A DNA stretch of 52,138 nt from Victivallales bacterium (lineage in GTDB: Bacteria > Verrucomicrobiota > Lentisphaeria > Oligosphaerales > Oligosphaeraceae): assembly GCA_017617415.1 (NCBI GenBank), contig JAFZWH010000026.1, positions 1 to 52,138 of the forward strand, given 5' to 3'. Under the pieces are notes generated by a model that was not told the origin of the DNA, made no database searches, and saw only the letters and a program-made list of their open reading frames with translations. Shown one piece after another: positions 24,583-32,476 of this stretch (position 1 is the first letter of the stretch; each line of letters opens with the position of its first letter). Made by a program: the position numbers and the translations under genes.

Positions 24583-25523
24583 GTCCGTTCACTGATGATA
24601 ACCCGCGGCCGCTCCTTGGTCTCCAGATACGTCTTCCCGACATACTCCCCGACCACGCCGATTCCAGTCAAGTTCAGCCCGCCGACCAATGCGATCATCG
24701 AGGACAACACCCCCACGCCATCCCAATACCCTTGAAAGGCACGTATGGCGACAAAGGTCAGCACACCGACCAAGCCTACCAAGCCCAGCAGTAGCCCGCC
24801 CCACAAAATCAGGTGGATGGGACGCACCGAGAGGCTCGTGATGCCATCCCCCGCAAACGAAAGCATCTTGACAAAGCCGTAATGCGACCCCCCCGCCAGA
24901 CGCTTCTGACGATTATAGTGGACAACACTGCTTGGGAAGCCAACCAGAGGGACCAATCCACGCAAAAAGAGGTTCACTTCCTGGAAACGCAAAAGCGCAT
25001 CCAGCGCACGCGCCGACAGCAGCCGATAGTCCGCGTGGTTGAAGACCGCTTCCACCCCTAGGAAATGCTGAATGCGGTAGAAGCCCTCCGCCGTGATGCG
25101 CTTGAAAAAGCTGTCCGTCGAACGGTCTTTGCGCACGCCATAGACCACATCCATACCCCGGGCATACTCGTCCACCATCGCTTCCATGGCGCCTACGTCG
25201 TCCTGCCCGTCGCAGTCAATTGTCACGGTGATATCGCATCCTAATGTACGAGCCTCCTGCAGCCCTGCCCACAATGCCAACTGATGCCCGCGGTTCCGGC
25301 TCTGGCGAATTCCCAAGAAGCGGGAGTCGCCCTGCGACAAGCCGACGATAATCTTCCAGGTCCCGTCAACGCTCCCGTCGTCCACCAGCAAAATCCGGCT
25401 CTCCGAAGAGACCTTGCCAGCCGCAATCAAACGCCCCAATTCGTCGGAAAACAGAGAATGCGTGACGGGAAGCGTCTGCTCCTCGTTGAAACACGGAACA
25501 ATGATGATTAGCTTCGGCTGCAT
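24567..25523 (-). CDS. Polyprenyl-phosphate glycosyltransferase (GtrB/DPM1-like GT2)
   Basis: A 318-residue GT2 enzyme with two C-terminal membrane helices (about 235-260 and 270-295). Motifs: IIIVPCFNEEQTLP, LLVDDGSVDGTW, SRNRGHQLALWAGLQEA, TIDCDGQDD with the DxD, and the ArnC/GtrB-type FFKRITAEGFYRIQHFLG and RLAGGSHYGFVKML. It should load a sugar from a nucleotide donor onto undecaprenyl phosphate, supplying a GT-C enzyme such as the next gene, with which it overlaps by 16 bases. First gene of a three-gene set with the GT-C-like and GT-B-like genes. Confidence 0.9.
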   Translation of the reverse strand: MQPKLIIIVPCFNEEQTLPVTHSLFSDELGRLIAAGKVSSESRILLVDDGSVDGTWKIIVGLSQGDSRFLGIRQSRNRGHQLALWAGLQEARTLGCDITVTIDCDGQDDVGAMEAMVDEYARGMDVVYGVRKDRSTDSFFKRITAEGFYRIQHFLGVEAVFNHADYRLLSARALDALLRFQEVNLFLRGLVPLVGFPSSVVHYNRQKRLAGGSHYGFVKMLSFAGDGITSLSVRPIHLILWGGLLLGLVGLVGVLTFVAIRAFQGYWDGVGVLSSMIALVGGLNLTGIGVVGEYVGKTYLETKERPRVIISERTWERK

Positions 25524-25684
25524 TCGATGGTTGACCTTAAAAATTGAATATAATTACTTAACTATTATCAAGTTAAATCAATAATACACAAACCATGGCT
25601 ATTTTCAATTCAGGCACTATCCATAACATAGCACAGAATATGAATTTTACGATGTCTTCTGGCGGAATTTCCCCTGAATTGCAT
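25524..25684. other. AT-rich leader upstream of the GtrB-like gene
   Basis: This stretch upstream of a minus-strand gene is very AT-rich from 25540 to 25600 and must contain the promoter of the GtrB-like transcript. Several TTGAT and TATATT-like words occur, but none in a convincing spacing. No gene is seen. Confidence 0.5.
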
Positions 25685-25838
25685 GTACTGCTGGCGTCCC
25701 GACAGCATAGCGATGTACTGCTGGCGCCCCCGCCAGCAGAAGACACCCGTACTGCTGGGGCCCCGACAGCATAGCGATGTACTGCTGGCGCCCCCGCCAG
25801 CAGAAGACACCCGTACTGCTGGCGCCCCGCCAGCAGAA
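25685..25838. repeat. Five-copy palindromic tandem repeat (30/34-bp alternating)
   Basis: GTACTGCTGG begins at 25685, 25715, 25749, 25779 and 25813, so spacing alternates 30, 34, 30, 34 and a 64-bp unit repeats. Each copy is itself a hairpin; the type-B copies are CTGCTGGCG with CGCCAGCAG around four or three C residues, while the type-A copies carry a variant arm (GACAGCA). The array lies just after the large secreted-protein gene and before the AT-rich leader. It may act as a terminator or RNA-stabilising element, or be a REP-like cluster. Confidence 0.75.
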
Positions 25839-25873
25839 TGGCACTTCCGCAAAACTGAGATTCAGACACCACC

Positions 25874-28800
25874 TCACTCTGTCAGCAGCAGACAGGCGTA
25901 GCGCGACGGATCCTTGCCGTAGAAGATTCCGGGAGTCCACTCGAGGTATCCGTCCATCTCCATGAGCTTGTCGATGGCAATGTCGGGCGAGTCGTTGTCC
26001 GACACCACGAAGGAGACGCCGTAGGAGGCGCCAGCCTGGGGCGTCGGCAGTCCCAGAAGTTTCCAGGGCACCGCGAACTCCATGACCAGAGTGTCATCGG
26101 TCTTCGCGGAGGCCGCCTTCGCCAACGCGCTGAACTGGCCCTGGTTGTTCCAGGTCTGCACGAAGGCCCCCGCCGCATCCACGCCCACCGCGAACTCCTG
26201 AAGCACCGCCGGGTCGGAGGCACGCTCGGCCGGTCCGCCCTCGCGCAAGGCGAACTGGATCGCGTCGCCTTTCCAGACATCCGGATTGCGGACCGGATTC
26301 ACGTGGCAGTCGTCCCGCACCTTCGCCGCAACATAGAGGAACTCCTCGTTCCAGGCGAAACGCACCTCGCAGGAGAGGTCCGCGTCCCCACCGTAGGGGT
26401 GTTTTGCGTATTTGACGGCGACAGGCGTGGCCGCGCCCAGCCGGACGGCATCGGCGTCGCCCCAGTCGGCGAGGTCGCCGTCCACCGTAATTCCCGCTGC
26501 CTTCCGGGCCCGGTAGGAGGCGCGCGGCGGCAGAACTGTCGTCGTCGCAGAGGTCTTTCCCTGGACAACCAGGGCGATGACCTCCGCCGTATCCGCCGTG
26601 GCTGTCTCGTCCGCCACGCAAGTCACGGTCATCGTGCGTTTCTCCCGAGAGGGCACCTCGGCGAAGCGTAGCAGCCCCTCACCGTCCATCCTCGTCCAGC
26701 TCTTCGGCAATTGGAGCAGCACCTCCGCGTCCTGTGCAGTGGCGGAATGGTTGGTCACCGTCACCTCGCAGGCGAAGGGCATTCCCGCAAAGACCCGCTC
26801 TGGCAACCGCACCTCAGTCTCCAAGACAGGTTGCTTCACCAGCTGAAGCGGGATGACCACCGCGCCATCCTTTCCGGAAGACGTGACTTTCGCCTCGAAG
26901 AGTTCCTGGTCCGCGCCCCGGGGCAATTCCACTACGGCACTTCGAGTTTCATAGTCGAAGCGGAATTCCCGTCCGGCCACCTCGACCGCCAGCCCCTCCG
27001 GAACCTCGCCGCCAACCCACCGGAAAATCGCCTGCGGCATCTCGCCAGCCACCAACGGCACCTGCGGATTCACCACCAGTTCTGTGCCAACGGGTTCTGT
27101 GCCCGCGCATAGTTCCGTGCCCGCGCATAGTTCCGTGCCCGCGCATAGTTCCGTGCCCGCGCATTCTTGCGCGGGTTGGGGCGCGGGTTGGGGCGCGGGT
27201 TGGGGCGCGGGTTGTATTTCCACCGCCACCACTTCGCGCGGCCGCAGATACGCCCGCCAGCCACTGCCATCCGCCACCACGGCCAACGGCGTACGGCCCT
27301 CCGGCGTAACGCGCGCAAGCAACACCTTCTCCGCCCCGCGTTTCGGCAAATCGTACTCGAAGACCTGCACCTGGTCGCTGTAGTTGACCAGATAGACGCA
27401 GAGGTCGCCTTTCCCGTCCCGCCACCAAGCGCCCTCGACCACCGGCAAGGTGACCTCACGGGACTTGGCACCTCTGTTGACATGCCAGTGCCATGTGTCC
27501 GTCACCGTCGGCAGTCGGTTCTTCGGATGAATCTCGCCCATCAGTTCGCCGCGTGACAGGAAGTCCAGCGTGACGGCACGCAACTTCGCCAACTCCATCT
27601 CGTAGGCCCAGTACTCCGCGTACTTCTCGCCCTGAAGGAAGTCCGAGTTCCAGCCGAACTGCACGCCCCACAGGAAGTCATGCCCCTGCGACATCCGAAA
27701 CGCCAGGAGGGTGTCCTGCGGGGAGGCCGGATTGGCAAAATAGTAGGTGTAGCCGGAGTAGATTGCTGGCAGCAGCGGCACGGCGTTCTCCATTCGTTCC
27801 GTCCAAGTCAAAAAGCCGTGGATATTGTCCATATAGGGGTCGGCGGTGTTCTCCGTGGTCAGGAACAGCGGCTTGCCCTGCGCCTTTGCGTAGTCGTTGA
27901 TGGCGGTTAGCATCTTGCGGTAGCCCGACACCCAGTAATGCCCGCCGCCCAGCGGATGACCATGAACAGGGTTATAGCAGAAGTCCGGCCGATGCGCGCC
28001 AATCTGGTCCAGGTAAATCGCGTTCACGTGCACGTCGTCGATAAGCCACTTGCAGACCTCCTGAATCTTCTTCTGCCAAATCTCCGTGGCGGGACACATC
28101 GGAGCCTGACGCGCCTTCGACGGGTAGATTTCCAGATACGGCTCGCCCTTCGGGTTCAGACATGCCCCCTGGATGCCCTCGCTGGCAAACGACGGGATGT
28201 CCTGGTCCCAGATGTGGCCATTGATATACGGCATCACCACCTGACCACGCGCCACCGCCTCCGCAGTCACCTCCGGCACGCCTGGCTTCGCCGGGTTGTA
28301 CTCCGGATAATGCGTGTCAAACGCTATTTCGTGCCAGCGATACCAATGCATGCCATGCTTGACTGGACAAGTCTGGACATATTTGGACAATTTTTCCCGC
28401 ATCTGCTCCGCATCCGCCCAAGTCTGATACCAGTAGCAGATCTCCTGAATGTCCTTGGGGTAGTCCGGGTTGTCGCGAATCAGCCCGTTTCGCAGCCAGG
28501 AGGCATTCTCGGCGGCCCAGGCGCGGTAGAGCTTCGCCGCTTTCCACCAGTCGCCCTGGAAGACTTCGGTGGCATAGGAGAACGCCGCTGTCTGCCCCGC
28601 TCCAGGCACTCCGCAATTCTCGGCCGGGAGTTTGAAAAAGGCGTCCTGCTCGGCGGTAACACAAGGCCGCTTGACCCAGGCCTCGCCATCATGCGCCGCG
28701 AAGTAGAGACCGTATCCGTCCCACAGGAATGCCAGCAGCTGAACTGGCGCCCCGGAGCCAGGATACGGCGACAGGAAATAACTGCGTGCGTTGTTGCGGC

Positions 28801-30352
28801 GAAGCACGCCGCCCAGGTTCACCGAGGGTGCCAGCAAGTCGCCCCGCCCCGCAGGAAAGACCTCGCTTAGAATCGGGAACTCGCTCTCCCACAGGCCACT
28901 GGCGGTGCTGTGGTTCTCGACCTCCATCGTCCAGTCAATGCGCGTGCCCGTGACTTTCGCACGGACGGTGACCTCGGCGGTGCCCGTCTCGTCCACCGGC
29001 ACCTCCTTCCAACGTAGCGTCACAGTGTCGCCCTCGCGTTCCAGCGAGGTGTTCTCCATCGTCACATCCAGTGCGCTGACCTGGACACCCTCCGTCGCGT
29101 CGAAGCCCCGCCGGAACTCCAGCCGCCAGAGCGGACGGGGATTCGTCGCAGCGCAGAACTGCGGTCCGCCCGCCTTCGCGCGGATGCCCGCCACCGCATA
29201 GCCGTGCGCCACATCCGCCAAGGAGAGCACCAGTTCGCCAAAGTCCAGTTCCTGGACGCCAGGGGCCACGACCTCGGCCGCCATATCCGCTTCCGACTCA
29301 TAGACTTGAACGATGGGCTGAGAAGCTCGCGCCAGGCACGACGCATACCACGCGGGATCCATGGCCGACGGTCCCAGATACACCCGCGAGACGCCGCTGA
29401 CGGACTTCTTCTCCAATTTCGTCGCCTCCAACGCCCGGATATAATAGACGTAGTTGCTCTGCGCGTCATGGGCGACCGCCGGACCGGCGACCCCCACCGC
29501 GTCCTGGTCATTCTCCATCACCACCCAGCCATCGGCGGAAAAGCGCATCTGCGCCTCGCCCTCCATCCGATCCGCCCACAGCTGACGCCGAACCAGCTCG
29601 CCTGGACGATTCCAGCCGACCCACCGATTAAAGATGAGACTTGGGGTGAAGAGCTGGCACGCATCGAGTTCTGGCCAGACCACCTCGCCTTCCTGCGCCA
29701 CGGAATACTGCACCTCGACCACTGGCGAGAAGGCGGTGTAGATGAAGCGATAGGTCGCGCGGGGATTCCCCGGCGCGGGCTTGCCATTCAGGTTGAACCC
29801 ATCCGTGGCCTCCACCACCGCCCGCAGCGGATTGCTGGCCACCAGCCGTGCCTGGCCACTTTGGTTGAGGCGGAACTGCCCGCCCTGCTCACGACTAAAA
29901 AGACGGTCCAGCCAGCCCAACGCCGACACCGTGTTCCCCGACCTCGCAAAGGTGATCTCCTGCGGCAGCCACTTCTTGTGTTTCAGGGAATAATATTGGT
30001 TGCGGACGGACCAATTGCCGCCCTCCCCCTGCACGCTCAGGTCGGTCACGACCTCCGACGGCACTCCCTCCTGGAAGACCAGCACCCGCGCGTCGCCTTC
30101 TTTCGTGACACCCGGCAGCAGGATGCTCAGCACCGCAGAGCCGTCCTCATCCGCAATCGCAAACGGCACTGCCTCGCCGGACGCCGCCACCAGCGCCTTG
30201 CCCCGCGCCAACGCCGTCTGCTCCGTCGTCAGCGGACAATGCACCACCAGATTCGTGCGTCCCGCCGGAATGCGTTTGACCTCCACCTTCAGCGCCCCGA
30301 AGGCGACTGCCGAAATCGCAACAAACAAGAAAAGAAGCCATCGCTTGGTCAT
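25874..30352 (-). CDS. Large secreted DUF6259-type glycosidase-like protein with CBM9-like C-terminus
   Basis: A 1,492-residue exported protein. Residues 1-19 are a signal peptide (basic start, LLFLFVAISAVAFGA). The central region (about 520-1000) fits DUF6259, a TIM-barrel family related to glycoside hydrolases; NAIYLDQIGAH (about 780) and LTTENTADPYMDN (about 830) hold acidic residues placed like a catalytic pair. A proline-rich and CAGTEL-repeat linker covers about 1046-1090. An Ig-like domain follows, then a CBM9-like domain from about 1286 (ITVDGDLADWGDAD) to the end. GGGAGGAA stands 5 bases before the ATG. It probably attacks or binds a complex glycan outside the cytoplasm; the substrate is unknown. 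Confidence 0.72.
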   Translation of the reverse strand: MTKRWLLFLFVAISAVAFGALKVEVKRIPAGRTNLVVHCPLTTEQTALARGKALVAASGEAVPFAIADEDGSAVLSILLPGVTKEGDARVLVFQEGVPSEVVTDLSVQGEGGNWSVRNQYYSLKHKKWLPQEITFARSGNTVSALGWLDRLFSREQGGQFRLNQSGQARLVASNPLRAVVEATDGFNLNGKPAPGNPRATYRFIYTAFSPVVEVQYSVAQEGEVVWPELDACQLFTPSLIFNRWVGWNRPGELVRRQLWADRMEGEAQMRFSADGWVVMENDQDAVGVAGPAVAHDAQSNYVYYIRALEATKLEKKSVSGVSRVYLGPSAMDPAWYASCLARASQPIVQVYESEADMAAEVVAPGVQELDFGELVLSLADVAHGYAVAGIRAKAGGPQFCAATNPRPLWRLEFRRGFDATEGVQVSALDVTMENTSLEREGDTVTLRWKEVPVDETGTAEVTVRAKVTGTRIDWTMEVENHSTASGLWESEFPILSEVFPAGRGDLLAPSVNLGGVLRRNNARSYFLSPYPGSGAPVQLLAFLWDGYGLYFAAHDGEAWVKRPCVTAEQDAFFKLPAENCGVPGAGQTAAFSYATEVFQGDWWKAAKLYRAWAAENASWLRNGLIRDNPDYPKDIQEICYWYQTWADAEQMREKLSKYVQTCPVKHGMHWYRWHEIAFDTHYPEYNPAKPGVPEVTAEAVARGQVVMPYINGHIWDQDIPSFASEGIQGACLNPKGEPYLEIYPSKARQAPMCPATEIWQKKIQEVCKWLIDDVHVNAIYLDQIGAHRPDFCYNPVHGHPLGGGHYWVSGYRKMLTAINDYAKAQGKPLFLTTENTADPYMDNIHGFLTWTERMENAVPLLPAIYSGYTYYFANPASPQDTLLAFRMSQGHDFLWGVQFGWNSDFLQGEKYAEYWAYEMELAKLRAVTLDFLSRGELMGEIHPKNRLPTVTDTWHWHVNRGAKSREVTLPVVEGAWWRDGKGDLCVYLVNYSDQVQVFEYDLPKRGAEKVLLARVTPEGRTPLAVVADGSGWRAYLRPREVVAVEIQPAPQPAPQPAPQPAQECAGTELCAGTELCAGTELCAGTEPVGTELVVNPQVPLVAGEMPQAIFRWVGGEVPEGLAVEVAGREFRFDYETRSAVVELPRGADQELFEAKVTSSGKDGAVVIPLQLVKQPVLETEVRLPERVFAGMPFACEVTVTNHSATAQDAEVLLQLPKSWTRMDGEGLLRFAEVPSREKRTMTVTCVADETATADTAEVIALVVQGKTSATTTVLPPRASYRARKAAGITVDGDLADWGDADAVRLGAATPVAVKYAKHPYGGDADLSCEVRFAWNEEFLYVAAKVRDDCHVNPVRNPDVWKGDAIQFALREGGPAERASDPAVLQEFAVGVDAAGAFVQTWNNQGQFSALAKAASAKTDDTLVMEFAVPWKLLGLPTPQAGASYGVSFVVSDNDSPDIAIDKLMEMDGYLEWTPGIFYGKDPSRYACLLLTE
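27099..27213 (+). repeat. 18-bp and 12-bp tandem repeats in the coding linker
   Basis: The 18-bp unit GTGCCCGCGCATAGTTCC occurs at 27099, 27117 and 27135 identically, with a fourth diverged copy at 27153. It is followed directly by about three and a half copies of a 12-bp unit (GGTTGGGGCGCG) up to 27213. On the coding (minus) strand they give PAPQ repeats then CAGTEL repeats. Both unit lengths are multiples of three, so copy-number change would keep the frame and only alter linker length and cysteine number. Confidence 0.9.
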
Positions 30353-30560
30353 TTTTCCTCCCAGTATTCTCGTATTTCCAACGAATCGCCAGAGCGTATC
30401 TTGTATCGTTAAATATACCGTCTATGGCAAAACCTGCCACTCTATACTCTCAGCCACCTAGAGGACGAACTCCCAAAGAGTCTTCAGCCCTGAATGACAT
30501 CCTTTAGGCTGTTAAGCTAAAGAGACACACCTGGCCTCCAGCACATCAAAAAACAGGCTT
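30353..30560. other. Intergenic region with a hairpin
   Basis: Between the secreted-protein gene and the end of the AT-rich TPR-like gene I see no further gene. A bulged hairpin at 30502-30522 (CTTTAG.CT with AGCTAAAG, loop GTTA) may act as a terminator for the minus-strand gene coming from the right, though no T-run follows. The promoter of the secreted-protein gene should also be here but is not resolved. Confidence 0.4.
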
Positions 30561-30812
30561 TCATTGTATTACACCATCAATGGCAATGACTTTGTCAATG
30601 TATAAGACCGAAACAGAAAATACACCCCTTCTACTGTAAAACCTCTCCGTCATTTCATTTTTACAATACACCAATAAAGTGACCTCATGAGATAATCCAT
30701 CTTTTAAAATACTATACAATGTTCGCGCTTCATTCGAATACTTTTCAACATAAACATATTCAATCCCCCCTGTTTTACCCGGAATGCCTGTAAGACGTAT
30801 GCTATAATGCAT
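30561..30812 (-). pseudogene. Likely displaced C-terminal end of the TPR-like protein (frameshift)
   Basis: This 83-codon frame overlaps the 3' end of the TPR-like gene. Its product is beta-rich and coherent (RLTGIPGKTGGIEYVYVEKY, VTLLVYC, FSVSVLYIDKVIAIDG), while the overlapping 35-residue end of the main frame looks like random shadow translation. The switch would be a -1 step at the AAA codon for Lys451 (the last A of AAA is the A of this ATG). A single-base indel in the genome or assembly is the simplest explanation; a separate small gene or a programmed frameshift are alternatives. Confidence 0.5.
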
Positions 30813-32164
30813 TTCGGGATGGGGGTCACCGCAACTTCTCTAGGAAACTTATCTGAAAACTTTGCCATTGAAGTTATGACTACTGGTGAGTTTGGTCGTT
30901 TTATATTCAATTCGGCAGGAGAAATTGGATTCGCTAAAGAGTTTTCATACGCTTGCTTCTTCTGTTCATAAAAAAATTGTTTTTCTGCGGCCTCAATTAA
31001 ACTTCCCAAAGAAGCCCCCTTTTGGGGAGCAATTTCTGTTAATCTTACAAGGAGTTTTCGTGCCGTCTCCCATGAATTTTGTTGCATGGCTTGGTGAATT
31101 GCTGATTCCAACATCTCTGTTTCACCAAGGGTCGCCCTTTTATTTAAATTCTGGCTACGATCTTTATCAAGACATCGTAAAGCGCTTGCTTTTTGGCGTA
31201 CAACCTCCCAGGCCCCTTGTCGGAGTGCTACCTCTCCCGCTGCATACAATGCATCCGCTTCGGCCGGATTCAATATCGAAATCATCTCTTCATGCTTTGA
31301 CGGATTTACTTGTGTCATCAAATTGGCAATATCACGTGCAACCTGCCATTGATTGTCAGACAAGGCCGCCTCAAAAACCTGCCCATACATTTCCACAGCT
31401 CGTTCTAAATTGAAATTGGCCATCAAATCGGCAATATCTCGCAAGGCTTGCCATTGTTTCTTCGATAGTATTTGGAGGAAATCTTTTTCAAGCTTAGCAG
31501 GACTTTCCTCAATTGCTTGGTTATAAAGCTGTACTGCTTTTGAGTAGAAATCTACAGAACTGTTAAAATCCCGACTCCGGAATGCCGCGCGGCCACGCTG
31601 CATTTGGATTTCTGCATCTTGAATGATATTTGGGAGTACCCTTTCCACAAAGAGTTTTGCGGCTTTTTGAGACATTTCCTCGGCTGTTCGTCGAACCAAG
31701 CTGACTTCTGATGATGTGTTCGATAAAGCGGGTGGCTCATTAGCACTGATAAACCGTACAGTATCATTCGCTTCTGCTACATTGGAAGGAGTTTCTCCAT
31801 TCACCAAGAGTAGGTGTTCGACGTATTGCTTCCTTAATGTCTCGTTCAGTCTTTCATCAAAGCGTGCCTGAAGTTCTTTGGGCAACTCATTTAGGCGTAT
31901 ATACTGTGAGTTAATCAATATCCTTCCAGCAGCATCTTTATGATATACTCCTCGATAATTTTTGGCAGGAGAACGGCCTATTGAATACGAAATATTGACC
32001 TTTTCCCCCTCTTGATATAGCGGATACTTCTCAGCAGCCTGGGCTTCCGCTTCCTCACGTGTCATGGCAAATGTGCTGTGTGATAACACTTCCGTCATGC
32101 CAAACAACAATACCACAAGCAGAACACGAATCAACGTTTTTTTCTTCAACACATTGTTCAACAT
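30704..32164 (-). CDS. Exported TPR-like protein, AT-rich, probably frameshifted near its end
   Basis: A 486-residue protein with an N-terminal signal sequence (KKKTLIRVLLVVLLFGMTEVLSHSTFA). The N-terminal part reads like a small soluble beta domain (YHKDAAGRILINSQYIRLNELPKELQ). The middle is helical with TPR character (RGRAAFRSRDFNSSVDFYSKAVQLYNQAIEESP and the repeated KKQWQALRDIADLMANFN / DNQWQVARDIANLMTQVN units). Its base composition is visibly poorer in GC and its codon use differs from both neighbours, so horizontal origin or weak selection is likely. The last 35 residues look artificial, see the adjacent frame. Function unknown; protein-protein binding in the periplasm is a guess. Confidence 0.6.
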   Translation of the reverse strand: MLNNVLKKKTLIRVLLVVLLFGMTEVLSHSTFAMTREEAEAQAAEKYPLYQEGEKVNISYSIGRSPAKNYRGVYHKDAAGRILINSQYIRLNELPKELQARFDERLNETLRKQYVEHLLLVNGETPSNVAEANDTVRFISANEPPALSNTSSEVSLVRRTAEEMSQKAAKLFVERVLPNIIQDAEIQMQRGRAAFRSRDFNSSVDFYSKAVQLYNQAIEESPAKLEKDFLQILSKKQWQALRDIADLMANFNLERAVEMYGQVFEAALSDNQWQVARDIANLMTQVNPSKHEEMISILNPAEADALYAAGEVALRQGAWEVVRQKASALRCLDKDRSQNLNKRATLGETEMLESAIHQAMQQNSWETARKLLVRLTEIAPQKGASLGSLIEAAEKQFFYEQKKQAYENSLANPISPAELNIKRPNSPVVITSMAKFSDKFPREVAVTPIPKCIIAYVLQAFRVKQGGLNMFMLKSIRMKREHCIVF

Positions 32165-32473
32165 GGTATTATGCTTTATTTAATCCTTTGGGTGATTATT
32201 GGCATTACCTGGCAAAATAGCGCGTCATCTCCATCTTGCACCTGATTTCACTGCAATAACTTGTGTCACCACACCCCACGAGTTGTTGGAAAGTTTTCAA
32301 GGTGAGGAGGTTCATGATTTTCGATTACAAAGGATGGGAATCAACGAGGACTGTAAACACCTTTAGTGTTGCTCGTTACAAACGTACTATAATGCCAAAC
32401 ACGATACCGTCAAACACAACAAACTCGTTTCCGCGATTTTTACAAGGCCATGAATCACACATTTCCGCGATTT
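32165..32473. other. Intergenic region with a 15-bp direct repeat
   Basis: No gene is supported in this 309-bp gap. It contains the promoter region of the TPR-like gene (not resolved) and, at its right end, two copies of TTTCCGCGATTTTTA at 32428-32442 and 32462-32476. The second copy contains the stop codon of the acyltransferase-like gene. Confidence 0.5.
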
Positions 32474-32476
32474 TTA
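32428..32476. repeat. 15-bp direct repeat at the end of the acyltransferase-like gene
   Basis: TTTCCGCGATTTTTA is present twice, 34 bases apart, the right copy covering the last codons and TAA stop of the minus-strand gene ending at 32474. This could be a short duplication left by slippage or by a lost insertion. Confidence 0.6.

Noticed and set aside
25685-25838. CRISPR array
   Set aside because: Units alternate at 30 and 34 bases with no unique spacers between them and no cas genes nearby.
25573-25940. Cys/Trp/Arg/Gln-rich peptides encoded by the palindromic array
   Set aside because: These frames are translations of the tandem repeat in several registers; no ribosome site and no known peptide family.
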